DNA of 64,000 bases from Vibrio campbellii CAIM 519 = NBRC 15631 = ATCC 25920 (GCF_002163755.1 NZ_CP015864.1:1302001-1366000); one strand, 5' to 3'; shown: positions 17,080-26,422, numbered from the stretch's first letter. Made by a program: numbers and translations. The notes: a model not told the origin generated them from the sequence alone.

Positions 17080-19455
17080 TTATTGAAAGGTTAGAGTCCA
17101 ACTGTTGATGGTACCTGTGTCTCTTCTGGCATTGTCCACCGCTTTAAGTTCCCATGTGCCTTGTGATTCAAAACCAGAGAAATCCGCTTGGAAACTGGTT
17201 TTAATGTCGTTCGCACTGCCGCCCGCGTTGTCGTGCAGTACCACTTGACCACCATCTGGCGACGTTAATGTGACATAAAGATCACCAATGTAGGTGTGAG
17301 TGATATCCAAATCGACAGTCACTGAACCTGCATCGCCAGAGCGAGCCACATCTAATGAGCTTACAACGCCAGACGCTTTGTTATCAGGAATCGCTACCGC
17401 ATCCGAGTTGGTGTAGCTAGAAGGTGTAGAGCCGCCACCAGATGAATCACCCGAACCGTTATGCGTCGCGACAAGAGAAACACCAGAGTACGCGCTATAG
17501 CCGTAAACCAATACTTCATATTGCCCTGCGCCAGATACGTTCAAGCTACAGCTTTCGCCATTACCGCCCGCCCATGAACGACAGTCGTAAGTGCTGGTGC
17601 TTGGTGTGCCATTAAAGCGCACGTAAAGGTCAGCATCACCAGAGCCACCACTCATGTTGAATCTCGCTTGCGTTGCATCCGCAGAGACGTCAAACACAAA
17701 TACTGTGCTTGATTTGCTGCCGCCAGAAAGCTGTGTTTTCGCTACACCGTTTTCTAGAACGTTGTCGTTGCCAGAGCCGCCGCCATCCGGACCATTACAG
17801 CCAGCGTCTAGGTATTGTTTCGCAGCCTCAGCATTCACAAGACCATGACCAGTGCGGTTATCACGACCTGTTACGTCAATGTCCGTTGCTGTCTTGATCA
17901 GCGCGTTACGTACTTGAGCTGCGGTACAGGTTGGATGGTAACTCCATACCAAACCTGCAACACCGGTTACGTGTGGCGTCGCCATCGAAGTACCGTTGTA
18001 ATACTCGTAGTCTTCACCCTTAGTGGTCGATACCGTGATGTCTTGACCAACGTAGCCCAATAGCTCCTGACCAAAAGCACGATCAACTGTCACCGACACA
18101 ATACGCGCCGCGTTGTTTTGATCGACAAGGAAAGGATTCTGCAATCCCGGTAGCTCAGAGTTACTGTACACAATCGCTGCACTCGCACCTGCGTTGTAAC
18201 ACGCTTGAACTGCATCGATTTCTGGGTAATTACCAGATGATTGGTTGCCCACACGCTCGGTCAAACAGATCTTGCCCGACATATCGCCACAGCTGAAGCT
18301 GCTACCGGATACGTCACAGCTTGCTAGTGTCGCCGCAATAGAACCGACAACAGGATCAGGACCGTAACTGCCGCCCGATTGGATCAAGCGGTTGTGAGGA
18401 ACGATGCCACGATCGAACTGGCTAGCACCGTTCAAGCGAATGTCTGAAAGCTTACCTTCGCCAACTGTCACAGTAGACAGAATTGCTACACCCGGACCTG
18501 CGATTTCAACTTGGTCTGTCGCTTGAGAGAACGCCGCGTGATTACGCTTATCATCCACCGCCGCAACCGACATTACCGAATCGTAAGACGCTGGGTAGCT
18601 GTGCGCAGTATTCCCGCTATTACCCGCAGCAGCAATCAGCAGCACGCCTTGGTCGTAAATGGTTTGCAACGCGTTTTTCTCCGTCACACTTGATTGGCTA
18701 CCACCAAGGCTCATGTTGACCACGTTCGCGCCGTTGTCAGCACAAGTTTGTACCGCTTTCACCAAGCTGGATGAGTAGCCCCAACCCGCTTCATTGAACA
18801 CCTTGACGATGTGCAAATTCACGTTTTGGTTTGGCATAACGCCTTTGATGCCCTCTGTGTTGGCAATCGCGGCAATCGTACCCGCTACGTGTGTACCGTG
18901 AGCGTTGTTGTTCCCCGGAACACTCCAAGAGCCTGTTCCGCTATCGTTTGTACCCGACACTCGGTTACCACTCAGATCGTTGTGTGCGAGGTCGTAGCCT
19001 GAATCGATGATACACACAGTGCGGTTACCTGCACTCGAGTCATCCAAAAGCTGAGCGTTAACCGCCTCATAGCCCCATGGGATAGTCTCACTTAACAGAT
19101 AACGCGGTGGGTCAATCTCCACGTATTCCACATCACTGCGGTTACGCAGTTGCCCCAGTTCCGAGTCTTCCATCTCCACACTGTAGATTGCGCGGTTTCC
19201 TAGCTTTTCCACTTTACGCGCTTTGAGCTGATCTAAAACCGACTCTTGCGCGATGCGTGGCCCCCAGAAAGAGTTTCCACCTAATGCTGAAGGACTGGAC
19301 GTATCTTCTTTAAATTTGACGATGTATTTGGTCGGCAAGTTAGATTCGTCGAACCCCGTCAGAGGAGCCGCATGCGCTGACATCGAAAATGTCATCGCAA
19401 CTGCAACGGCAGACAATGAAAACAAGCCATTTAATTTATTTGTTGTGTAGTGCAT
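17080..19455 (-). CDS. Secreted subtilisin-like serine protease, 791 aa
   Basis: The signal peptide (to about residue 29, SAHA) precedes an I9 propeptide (about 40-120). The S8 catalytic domain has Asp in CIIDSGYD (about 150), His in AHGTHVAGT (about 187), oxyanion Asn in AAAGNSG, and Ser in NGTSMATPHV (about 489). A PA-like insertion rich in cysteines lies between (about 340-450). The C-terminus has a PPC domain (about 565-665) and a P/proprotein-convertase-type domain (about 680-791, ending INSWTLTFQ). It should be exported by type II secretion. The downstream inhibitor gene overlaps its translational neighbourhood. V. parahaemolyticus carries a comparable protease next to tlh on chromosome 2. 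Confidence 0.9.
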   Translation of the reverse strand: MHYTTNKLNGLFSLSAVAVAMTFSMSAHAAPLTGFDESNLPTKYIVKFKEDTSSPSALGGNSFWGPRIAQESVLDQLKARKVEKLGNRAIYSVEMEDSELGQLRNRSDVEYVEIDPPRYLLSETIPWGYEAVNAQLLDDSSAGNRTVCIIDSGYDLAHNDLSGNRVSGTNDSGTGSWSVPGNNNAHGTHVAGTIAAIANTEGIKGVMPNQNVNLHIVKVFNEAGWGYSSSLVKAVQTCADNGANVVNMSLGGSQSSVTEKNALQTIYDQGVLLIAAAGNSGNTAHSYPASYDSVMSVAAVDDKRNHAAFSQATDQVEIAGPGVAILSTVTVGEGKLSDIRLNGASQFDRGIVPHNRLIQSGGSYGPDPVVGSIAATLASCDVSGSSFSCGDMSGKICLTERVGNQSSGNYPEIDAVQACYNAGASAAIVYSNSELPGLQNPFLVDQNNAARIVSVTVDRAFGQELLGYVGQDITVSTTKGEDYEYYNGTSMATPHVTGVAGLVWSYHPTCTAAQVRNALIKTATDIDVTGRDNRTGHGLVNAEAAKQYLDAGCNGPDGGGSGNDNVLENGVAKTQLSGGSKSSTVFVFDVSADATQARFNMSGGSGDADLYVRFNGTPSTSTYDCRSWAGGNGESCSLNVSGAGQYEVLVYGYSAYSGVSLVATHNGSGDSSGGGSTPSSYTNSDAVAIPDNKASGVVSSLDVARSGDAGSVTVDLDITHTYIGDLYVTLTSPDGGQVVLHDNAGGSANDIKTSFQADFSGFESQGTWELKAVDNARRDTGTINSWTLTFQ

Positions 19456-19891
19456 TTGCTCTATTCCTTTTGAGCTGATTTTTATTCACTTTATGCTCAT
19501 GAAAAATCATAACCATGAGTTGTGCATGAGCTAATCAGCTATAGAGCATCTGTTAAAAAATCCAAATAATTCATTTTATAAATATATGATTATTAATAAA
19601 CGATCATTTAAACAACAGTTACAGTTAACATTAAAAATTAACAATTATACTTATAAAGCAATTACTTAATTACACAAAAAGTGCATGTTAAATTAATGTT
19701 AGTGAGTAATTATTCTATTTTTTATAAAATTATACTATTTACGAAATCTATTGAAATCCGATTGTGGTACCAGAATTGATAAAATGAATAATTAGATATT
19801 TGACTGAATGGCGTATTCACCCAGAATGAGGAGAGTTGATGAGATAACTTTTCATCTAAATCATGACGATTATCATTAAAGAGAGTGAATC
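19456..19891. other. Divergent AT-rich promoter region, subtilase / tlh
   Basis: 436 very AT-rich bases hold the promoters of both secreted-enzyme genes. Part of 19773-19794 resembles the LuxR/OpaR quorum-regulator palindrome at about 15 of 22 positions. No ORF with a ribosome binding site was found. Confidence 0.5.
19773..19794. promoter_or_regulatory. Possible LuxR/OpaR-type site upstream of tlh
   Basis: ATTGATAAAATGAATAA aligns to one and a half arms of the LuxR-family consensus TTATTGATAAA-TTTATCAATAA, about 98 bases upstream of tlh. AT-rich DNA makes chance matches likely. Confidence 0.25.
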
Positions 19892-21148
19892 ATGAATAAG
19901 ACCATTACGTTACTTAGTGCATTATTACTACCATTAAATCTTGCTCACGCAGCCGACTCATCAGAGCCTTCTTACCAGCTAAATGCCTCAGAAGTGAGAA
20001 GCGCACAACAAAAGCAAACATACACCTACGTACGATGCTGGTATCGAACTAGTTATTCACATGATGACCCAGAAACGGACTGGGAGTGGGCAGAAAATCC
20101 AGATGGCAGTTATTTCACTATCGAAGGCTATTGGTGGAACGCACTCTCGTTTAAAAACATGTTCTATACCAATACATCACAAAGCGTGATCAAGCAGCGC
20201 TGTGAACAAACACTCGATCTTGCGAACGAAAATGCGGACATTACCTACTTCGCTGCCGATAACCGTTGGTCATACAACCACTCGATTTGGAGTAATGATC
20301 CTGTGATGCAGCCAGATCAAATCAACAAGGTCGTGACACTGGGTGACAGCTTATCAGATACCGGGAACATCTTTAACGCGTCACAATGGCGATTCCCGAA
20401 TCCAAATAGCTGGTTCTTAGGTCATTTCTCTAACGGGTTTGTATGGACAGAATACATTGCTCAAGCGAAGAACTTGCCGCTATACAACTGGGCGGTGGGT
20501 GGCGCTGCTGGCGAAAATCAATACATCGCGCTAACAGGCGTTGGAAAGCAAGTCTCTTCTTACCTTGCTTATATGCAGCTGGCGAAAAACTACAACCCTG
20601 CCAATACCCTGTTCACCCTTGAGTTTGGATTAAATGACTTCATGAACTACAACCGCAGTGTTCCAGAAGTAAAAGCAGATTATTCGGAGGCCTTGATAAA
20701 ACTGAGTGATGCTGGCGCAAGAAACTTCTTACTCATGACCCTACCTGACGCGACCTATGCGCCTCAGTTCAAATATTCTAGCCAAGAAGAAATCGACACA
20801 ATCCGTGCGAAAATCCTTGAGACGAACGAATTTATCAAAGCGCAGGCAGCTTACTACACTGCACAGGGGCTCAACATTACGTTGCACGACACCCATGCAC
20901 TCTTTGCTAGCTTGACAGCTAACCCTGAGCAACATGGCTTCAGTAACGCAACGGAAGCATGCCAAGACATCAACCGCTCGTCTGCTGCTGATTACTTGTA
21001 CAAACATTCGCTGCGTTCTGAGTGTGCGTCCGTTGGTTCAGATAAATTTGTATTCTGGGATGTTACCCACCCGACCACAGCAACGCATCGCTACGTGGCT
21101 GAGGATATGCTAGAAACCACTGACCAACTTTCGAATCATCCATTCTAA
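19892..21148 (+). CDS. tlh: Thermolabile haemolysin / lecithinase, 418 aa
   Basis: A secreted GDSL/SGNH phospholipase A2/lysophospholipase. The signal peptide is MNKTITLLSALLLPLNLAHA. An N-terminal Vibrio-specific domain (to about 140) with TYTYVRCWYRTSY follows. The SGNH blocks are TLGDSLSDTGN (Ser about 153), GGAAGEN, FGLNDFMNY and DVTHPTTATH with the catalytic Asp and His near 390-393. The sequence follows the V. parahaemolyticus/V. alginolyticus Tlh family closely. It cleaves lecithin and lyses erythrocytes after lecithin hydrolysis. The gene is divergent from the subtilase and has a GAGAG site upstream. A perfect hairpin follows at 21167-21191. Confidence 0.93.
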   Translation: MNKTITLLSALLLPLNLAHAADSSEPSYQLNASEVRSAQQKQTYTYVRCWYRTSYSHDDPETDWEWAENPDGSYFTIEGYWWNALSFKNMFYTNTSQSVIKQRCEQTLDLANENADITYFAADNRWSYNHSIWSNDPVMQPDQINKVVTLGDSLSDTGNIFNASQWRFPNPNSWFLGHFSNGFVWTEYIAQAKNLPLYNWAVGGAAGENQYIALTGVGKQVSSYLAYMQLAKNYNPANTLFTLEFGLNDFMNYNRSVPEVKADYSEALIKLSDAGARNFLLMTLPDATYAPQFKYSSQEEIDTIRAKILETNEFIKAQAAYYTAQGLNITLHDTHALFASLTANPEQHGFSNATEACQDINRSSAADYLYKHSLRSECASVGSDKFVFWDVTHPTTATHRYVAEDMLETTDQLSNHPF

Positions 21149-21166
21149 GCGGTCTATTAGAACCTA

Positions 21167-21191
21167 GAACCTCTCAACATTTGAGAGGTTC
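21167..21191 (+). terminator. Hairpin after tlh
   Basis: An 11-bp perfect stem (GAACCTCTCAA / TTGAGAGGTTC) with a 3-base loop. The following sequence is only weakly T-rich, so termination may be partial. Confidence 0.6.
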
Positions 21192-21320
21192 TATCAATAG
21201 CAGTTAGAGACAGACCCAAGCAAAAACGTTCGGCTCGGGTTTATCTTTTTTATCGAGGGGTTACCATCATTTATTGTCAGTCTTGCTATGATGATTTAGT
21301 AAACCTATTAGGAGCTAAAA

Positions 21321-21641
21321 ATGAATCTAAAACGCTGTGTGTTCTTACCGTTAATGGCTGCAACGCTATTTGGTTGTGCTCAACATCAGTCTGATGACTC
21401 CGTGAACATAATGACAATTAACATTGCTCCAGAGCTCGTAGACTGTGTCGGTGTGGCTCCGATGAAATGCATGGTAGTAGATGGTAACTACTTCTATGAT
21501 CAAATAGACGGTTTCGAGTTTGAACCCGGCTATGAGTACACCTTACAAATAAAGCGCATCCAGCGGTTCACTCCTGAAAATGCGCCTGCCGACGCTAGCT
21601 TATATCGATATGAACTCATTGAAGTACTAGAGAAGCGGTAA
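21321..21641 (+). CDS. Small lipoprotein with DUF4377-like domain, 106 aa
   Basis: The lipobox LFGC places the acylated cysteine at about residue 19. The mature part carries the DUF4377 pattern: INIAPELVDCVGVAPMKCMVV followed by FYDQIDGFEFEPGYEYTLQI. The domain is often found in HslJ/META-type envelope proteins and its role is unknown. TTAGGAG precedes the ATG. A conserved disulphide between the two cysteines of DCVGVAPMKC is plausible. Confidence 0.75.
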   Translation: MNLKRCVFLPLMAATLFGCAQHQSDDSVNIMTINIAPELVDCVGVAPMKCMVVDGNYFYDQIDGFEFEPGYEYTLQIKRIQRFTPENAPADASLYRYELIEVLEKR

Positions 21642-21676
21642 CAATACGATTCATCGCCCATTGAAAGGAAATTCCT

Positions 21677-22099
21677 ATGTTTGGAAATTGGAAACGAAAC
21701 CGCCAAATTCGAGAAGTCGCAAAAGATATAACGCCGAAATTAGCGCTCAAGTATGGTGAGAAAGCAGATTACTCGAAGGAAGAGAGCGATTGGGCGCTGA
21801 AAGAAAACGGGAAAACAGACAATACCTTTACCCTAATCGCATACGGCATGTTGATTAACCAAACTGCTTATGTGCCGATGGGTCTAAGCCAAGAGCTAGG
21901 TGAACATGCTGAATTCCAATCAGAAGTCTCACTTGCTTTGTTTGACCAAGCGACGGCTCTGGTGAGCGTCAGTGCTTTACTGACTTACGCGGAGATTCAA
22001 GACAGCCACAAACAACAGCCCGCTACCGATTCGGATGATTTCGATGCTGATGGAGGAGACTTTGTAGGAGACGGCGGTGGAGATGGTGGCGGTGAATAG
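21677..22099 (+). CDS. Hypothetical soluble protein with acidic Gly-rich tail, 140 aa
   Basis: I do not recognise this family with confidence. The protein lacks a signal peptide. It has a helical N-terminal part (residues 1-60, WKRNRQIREVAKDITPKLALKYG), a more hydrophobic middle (about 48-115), and a low-complexity tail of Asp, Gly and Glu over the last 25 residues. AAAGGAAAT gives a good ribosome site. It follows the DUF4377 lipoprotein gene by 35 bases and probably shares its transcript, ending at the hairpin at 22160-22182. Confidence 0.65.
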   Translation: MFGNWKRNRQIREVAKDITPKLALKYGEKADYSKEESDWALKENGKTDNTFTLIAYGMLINQTAYVPMGLSQELGEHAEFQSEVSLALFDQATALVSVSALLTYAEIQDSHKQQPATDSDDFDADGGDFVGDGGGDGGGE

Positions 22100-22159
22100 C
22101 ATCACGCTAGCATCTGTGGCAATAAAAAGCGGCGTTGAGTCATCTCAATATTAAACACG

Positions 22160-22184
22160 AAAAGGCTCATCACGAGCCTTTTAG
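22160..22184. terminator. Bidirectional terminator
   Basis: Stem AAAAGGCTC (22160-22168) / GAGCCTTTT (22174-22182) with a 5-base loop, between convergent genes. Confidence 0.85.
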
Positions 22185-22220
22185 CTTATCACCTTGAGTA
22201 ACTTAGAAGCTTCGTTTTGC

Positions 22221-22760
22221 TTACACCAAGCCTTTCAATTTCGCCAAACCATAAGCGGCGATGGTGACGCAGTCTTTGATTTCACCATCTATCATCATTT
22301 GCTCGAACGCTTCAACTGTGAACGAGCGTGTGATCAAGTCTTCTTCTTCACTGTCTAACTGGTTGCCCACTTCAGATAACTCACTCGCAAAATACACATG
22401 ACAAGTCTGGTTTAAGAATCCATAAGCGATGAACTGCGCACCAACGTACTCCATCTTATTGGCTTGCATGCCCGTCTCTTCTCGAAGCTCACCTTTTGCT
22501 AGCTCAAGATGATCCGCATCTGGATTTGATTCCCACGCCCCTTGTGGGATTTCCCAACAACGTTGCCCTACGGTGTAACGAAACTGCTGTACTAAGTGAA
22601 TCACGCCGTTATCGATCGCTAGAATCGCTGCACAGTCTGGCTTGTCGACCACACCGTAGATGCCTTCTGCTCCGCTAGGGCGTTGGATCTTATCTTCACG
22701 TACCGTCATCCATTTGTTTTGATACACCACTTTGCTGTCTAGCTGCTTGATGTCTGCCAT
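22221..22760 (-). CDS. NUDIX hydrolase, ADP-sugar pyrophosphatase-like, 179 aa
   Basis: The Nudix box is ELAKGELREETG (about residues 87-98), preceded by IPQGAWE and followed by hydrophobic contacts. The N-terminal strand VVYQNKWMTVREDKIQRP and HLVQQFRYTVGQRCWEIPQG resemble ADP-ribose/GDP-mannose pyrophosphatases of the NudF/NudK group. It should cleave a nucleoside diphosphate-X with Mg2+ in the cytoplasm. The exact substrate cannot be read from sequence. AAGGACTCTC stands upstream of the ATG. The gene is monocistronic. Confidence 0.82.
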   Translation of the reverse strand: MADIKQLDSKVVYQNKWMTVREDKIQRPSGAEGIYGVVDKPDCAAILAIDNGVIHLVQQFRYTVGQRCWEIPQGAWESNPDADHLELAKGELREETGMQANKMEYVGAQFIAYGFLNQTCHVYFASELSEVGNQLDSEEEDLITRSFTVEAFEQMMIDGEIKDCVTIAAYGLAKLKGLV

Positions 22761-23019
22761 GAGAGTCCTTACTGCTTGATTCTTCGAAATTAGTTATTGG
22801 ATTAGAAGCCATTCTAACGCTGTTTGCGTGTCAGTTTGTAGACGGTTTTCAAATTCAACGCGCTTATTGGTATTCAATATATCGCATCAAAACAATCATT
22901 CATCGCAATGATTACGATGGTGCGAAATGGCAAGTTTTCAGTTCGAGGAACTCATATAGTTAACCCATCGACGCAAGGCATGGCTTTGCAAACTTGTTCA
23001 TTATTGATTGAGGCTTCTT

Positions 23020-23511
23020 ATGGGCGCATCGGATAAAGTCTACGGTTTCAACAATCCACAACGTCTGTTTGTTGGTTATACCTTGGCGGTATTGGTAGAC
23101 CTTACGGTACTGAACTTCTATGACGAATATTGGGATTTTGTAACCATTGATTCATTTACGATTTCTTTCGCCGCAGCGTTACTGCTTCAGTTGCTCTTGA
23201 AGCTGTCTATCAAAGCGGAACACAAAATCGCAGAGTACTTTAAATCGAAGCCGGGTACGGCACCTAAGATTTACCGTGGTATCTCGACTTACGTTATCTT
23301 GGTCGGTTCGAAGTTCATCATGCTAGAAGCCATTAACATTATGTTCGGCGACAAGGTTGACTTTAGTGGTCCTTGGAACGGTGTCGTCGCCTTCTTTGCG
23401 GTGGTGTTTACCATCCTGATTTCAGAAGTCATCGTCGGTAAGGTTTACTTCAAGCTTGGTGAGAAAGAGCAACAAGCACAACGTGAATTAGCTGAAAACA
23501 ACGCTAGCTAA
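23020..23511 (+). CDS. Inner-membrane protein of unknown function, 163 aa
   Basis: There are four hydrophobic segments (about residues 18-35, 45-62, 85-105 and 118-140), with charged segments between them (KLSIKAEHKIAEYFKSKPG). The protein ends in a polar tail rich in Glu and Gln (KEQQAQRELAENNAS). I do not recognise a named family. The start at 23020 has TTGAGG six bases upstream; an in-frame TTG four codons earlier is less likely. It is single, closed by the terminator at 23553-23581. Confidence 0.7.
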   Translation: MGASDKVYGFNNPQRLFVGYTLAVLVDLTVLNFYDEYWDFVTIDSFTISFAAALLLQLLLKLSIKAEHKIAEYFKSKPGTAPKIYRGISTYVILVGSKFIMLEAINIMFGDKVDFSGPWNGVVAFFAVVFTILISEVIVGKVYFKLGEKEQQAQRELAENNAS

Positions 23512-23552
23512 TAAGCAAAATCGATGAATACAAAACAGCATCGATAAAAACC

Positions 23553-23581
23553 AAAAAGCGCTGAGAAATCAGCGCTTTTTT
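23553..23581. terminator. Bidirectional terminator
   Basis: A perfect stem AAAAAGCGCTGA / TCAGCGCTTTTT with loop GAAA, between the convergent membrane-protein gene and yjjG. Confidence 0.92.
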
Positions 23582-23602
23582 CGTTTACTTGTTCACTTAA
23601 GC

Positions 23603-24277
23603 TTAAGCGACGAGGATGCTCTTAAGCTCGTTCAACGATTCCACCGTGTAGCTTGGTACAATACGCTCATCCACACTTGCACCTGTGGTGTTCAGCCAGC
23701 ATGTTTCAATACCGAAGTTGTTGCCACCCAAGATATCAGAATGCAGGTTGTCACCCACCATCAAGACACGCGTCTTACATGGGTTACCCATTTGCGTCAT
23801 CGCGTATTCAAAGATACCCAGATCCGGCTTAGCAATACCAACTTGCTCAGAGATCACCACATGCTCGAAGTAATCGCTCATACCTGTGCGCTCTAGGCGA
23901 ATCGCTTGCAGCTCGGTAAAACCATTAGTGATGATGCCCATTTTGGCTTTACCTTGTAGCGCTTCCATCAGTTCTTTTGCGCCCGGCAGCAACGTGCAGA
24001 TGTCTGCCATCGCTTCTAAGAACGCACTGTTGAGATCCGCCGTTGTGGTGTTGAGCTTTTCTGCCCACTCAGTAAAGCGTTTGTGCTTGAGCTCATCTGC
24101 TGTCACTTTACCATCTTGGTAATCCACCCAAAGTGGCTTGTTCACCGTTTGGTAATGGGCAAAATCTTGCTCGGTAAAATCTACGCCTTTGCGAGAAAAC
24201 ATCAGCTGTAAACCTTTGAAGGCATCAAAGTGAAACAAGGTTTCGTCAGCGTCAAACAAGATCCAATCGTATTTCAT
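23603..24277 (-). CDS. yjjG: Pyrimidine 5'-nucleotidase YjjG, HAD family, 224 aa
   Basis: Haloacid dehalogenase fold. Motif I is FDADETLFHFD (about residues 8-18), motif II is GIITNGFTELQ (about 115-125), and the motif III lysine falls in GIAKPDLGIFEYA. Motif IV is VLMVGDNLHSDILGG. The protein has the length and cap of YjjG, which dephosphorylates dUMP, dTMP and non-canonical pyrimidine nucleotides (housecleaning). It sits alone between two convergent or divergent neighbours. Confidence 0.87.
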   Translation of the reverse strand: MKYDWILFDADETLFHFDAFKGLQLMFSRKGVDFTEQDFAHYQTVNKPLWVDYQDGKVTADELKHKRFTEWAEKLNTTTADLNSAFLEAMADICTLLPGAKELMEALQGKAKMGIITNGFTELQAIRLERTGMSDYFEHVVISEQVGIAKPDLGIFEYAMTQMGNPCKTRVLMVGDNLHSDILGGNNFGIETCWLNTTGASVDERIVPSYTVESLNELKSILVA

Positions 24278-24426
24278 TTTCTTCTTTCCAATATCCAGGT
24301 CGTTTTCTGCCGCATAGTCTAATTGTTTTCTTCTTTAAGATAATCTCTATAATTGGAAAATGATTGTAGCGTTATTCTCAACAATAAAATTAATAATAGA
24401 TAATCCCAATAACCTAGGAGCACACC

Positions 24427-25335
24427 GTGAATGCCATTGCGTCACTGCCAGTGTTTGTCGCTGTCGTCGAATGCGGCAGCTTTTCCCTTGCTGCCAAGCA
24501 GTTAAACCTCACCAAATCGGCGATCAGCAAACGCATTAATCAACTCGAAGATGACCTCGGTATTCGCTTGCTTAATCGCACTACGAGAAAGCTCAGCTTA
24601 ACCGAAGCTGGACGTCGATACTTCGAGTACGCTTCACAAGCAGTGAATCTTGCTCAACAAGGTGTCGATGCCGTTTCTGAGCTGCAAGGCTCTCCCCAAG
24701 GTCGGCTCAAAATCACAGCCCCTATGTCTTTCGGTGTTTTGCACGTTGCGCCACTTATCAGCGAATTTCTCACACGTTACCCGAAAATTGAGGTCGATTT
24801 ACAGCTAGAAGACGCCATGGTGGATTTGGTCGAACAAGGCTTTGATTTGGGGATTCGCATTGGCGAACTTGCAACTTCTAACCTTGTCGCTAAGCGCCTT
24901 GCTCCGTGTAAAAGCGTACTGTGCGCCTCTCCCGCATACCTAGAAGAATTTGGCGTACCAACCAAACCAAGCGATTTGGTGACGCACAACTGTTTGCGTT
25001 ATTCGTATTTCCGAGGCGGCGTCGAGTGGATGTTTATCAACAGCGGTAACGAATATAAGGTGCTGCCGAAGGGCAACTTTGTGGTCAACAACAGCGAAGC
25101 GATTCGCCAGTTGCTTTTGAGAGGTTCTGGTATCGCTCAATTGCCGACTTTTATTGCAGGTAAAGACTTTGCTGCTGGCAACTTAAAACCACTGATGGAA
25201 GAGTTCTCTCTCCCTGAGCATGCCATCTATGCGGTGTTTCCAGAGCGCAAACACATGCCATTGAAAGTGCGAGTGTTCATTGACTTCATCAGCGAAAAAC
25301 TCGGCACTGATACACCGTACTGGGATCGCTACTGA
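24427..25335 (+). CDS. LysR-family transcriptional regulator, 302 aa
   Basis: The HTH domain (residues about 1-60) reads FVAVVECGSFSLAAKQLNLT then SAISKRINQLEDDLGIRLL. The periplasmic-binding-like effector domain spans about 90-300 (APMSFGVLHVAPLISEF, QGFDLGIRIGEL). It belongs to the CrgA/DgdR-like group with short linkers. The start is GTG with AGGAG eight bases upstream. The genes for a small ABM-like protein and a WYL regulator follow in the same direction. The target is unknown. Confidence 0.88.
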   Translation: MNAIASLPVFVAVVECGSFSLAAKQLNLTKSAISKRINQLEDDLGIRLLNRTTRKLSLTEAGRRYFEYASQAVNLAQQGVDAVSELQGSPQGRLKITAPMSFGVLHVAPLISEFLTRYPKIEVDLQLEDAMVDLVEQGFDLGIRIGELATSNLVAKRLAPCKSVLCASPAYLEEFGVPTKPSDLVTHNCLRYSYFRGGVEWMFINSGNEYKVLPKGNFVVNNSEAIRQLLLRGSGIAQLPTFIAGKDFAAGNLKPLMEEFSLPEHAIYAVFPERKHMPLKVRVFIDFISEKLGTDTPYWDRY

Positions 25336-25404
25336 CAGGTTCTGACACTCCATCACGTTAACCTTATTTCGAACTTAACCAACCCACAGAAATAAGGAAA
25401 AAAC

Positions 25405-25719
25405 ATGGAAACTGTGATTGAAACTGTACAATTTCGTCTGGCCAATGGCGCAACAGAACAAGACTTTATCGCTGCGGCAGAACAGTCACAAAACTTCGTG
25501 AAACAACAGCCAGGTTTTTTATACCGCTCATTGAGTCACGAGGCTGCAAGTAATACGTGGACTGATATCATTTACTGGCGGTCACAGGCAGACGCAACGA
25601 ATGCAAGCAAACTGTTTACTCAATGCGAAGATTGTAAACCGCTAATGAACCTGATTGAGCCCGAAAGTGTTGAGATGAAACATCACAGCGTGAAGATGTG
25701 CAGCGAATTAGAAGACTAA
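25405..25719 (+). CDS. ABM-fold small protein, 104 aa
   Basis: The length and the pattern VIETVQFRLANGATEQDFIAA, QPGFLYRSLSH and WTDIIYWRS are those of dimeric alpha/beta-barrel proteins (antibiotic biosynthesis monooxygenase-like). Such proteins bind small aromatic or haem-like ligands; no catalytic claim is possible. AAGGAAAA lies upstream of the ATG. The WYL regulator starts 16 bases after its stop, so the two are co-transcribed and the regulator probably controls it. Confidence 0.65.
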   Translation: METVIETVQFRLANGATEQDFIAAAEQSQNFVKQQPGFLYRSLSHEAASNTWTDIIYWRSQADATNASKLFTQCEDCKPLMNLIEPESVEMKHHSVKMCSELED

Positions 25720-25735
25720 CCGAGATAGGAACACC

Positions 25736-26422
25736 ATGAGCAAATCAGAGCGACTGTTTGAACTACTGACTTTGTTACGTGCTAAACGTTATGCGGTGAC
25801 AGCAAAAGAGCTGGCAGACACCATGCAAGTCAGCGAGCGCACTATTTATCGTGATATTCAGTCGTTGCTGAACTCTGGAGTTCCCATTCAAGGAGAAGCT
25901 GGAGTCGGTTATATGCTACAAACCGGCTCTCATTTACCGCCATTAATGTTCAGCGAAAAAGAGATGATGGCACTAGAGCTCGGTATGCGTATGGTACGCG
26001 CTTGGTCTGATGCCGAGCTCGCCGATGCCTCGCGATCCGCTTCTGCTAAAATCCTTTCCGTATTGCCCGACAAACTCAAACAACAAGTGGAAGACTGTCC
26101 ACTGATTGTACCTGAGTATCACATCCAGTCAGAAAGCGCGAAACGCGGACAATTGCTGCGTCATGCCATCAATAACAACTTTAAGGTCAGCTTGGATTAT
26201 GAGGACGAGAGCGGGCAAGTGACCGAACGTAAAATCCAACCGTTAGGCCAGTTCTTTTGGGGCAAGGTTTGGACACTCGTCGCATGGTGCGAACTACGCC
26301 AAGATTATCGCCAATTCCGCCTAGATCGAATTCAAGCGATGCGAATGCATGATGAAGAATTCTTAGTAGAGGAAACCAAATCCCTCAAGCACTATATTGC
26401 ACAGTATAAGCCGAGGGATTGA
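25736..26422 (+). CDS. YafY-like HTH/WYL transcriptional regulator, 228 aa
   Basis: An HTH_11 domain at residues about 5-60 (RLFELLTLLRAKRYAVTAKE, SERTIYRDIQSLLNSGVPI) is followed by a WYL domain (about 135-210, RHAINNNFKVSLDYEDES and GKVWTLVAWCELRQDYRQFR). WYL domains sense nucleotides or other small ligands. It is downstream of and probably co-transcribed with the ABM-like gene. AGATAGGAA is the ribosome site. Confidence 0.87.
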   Translation: MSKSERLFELLTLLRAKRYAVTAKELADTMQVSERTIYRDIQSLLNSGVPIQGEAGVGYMLQTGSHLPPLMFSEKEMMALELGMRMVRAWSDAELADASRSASAKILSVLPDKLKQQVEDCPLIVPEYHIQSESAKRGQLLRHAINNNFKVSLDYEDESGQVTERKIQPLGQFFWGKVWTLVAWCELRQDYRQFRLDRIQAMRMHDEEFLVEETKSLKHYIAQYKPRD

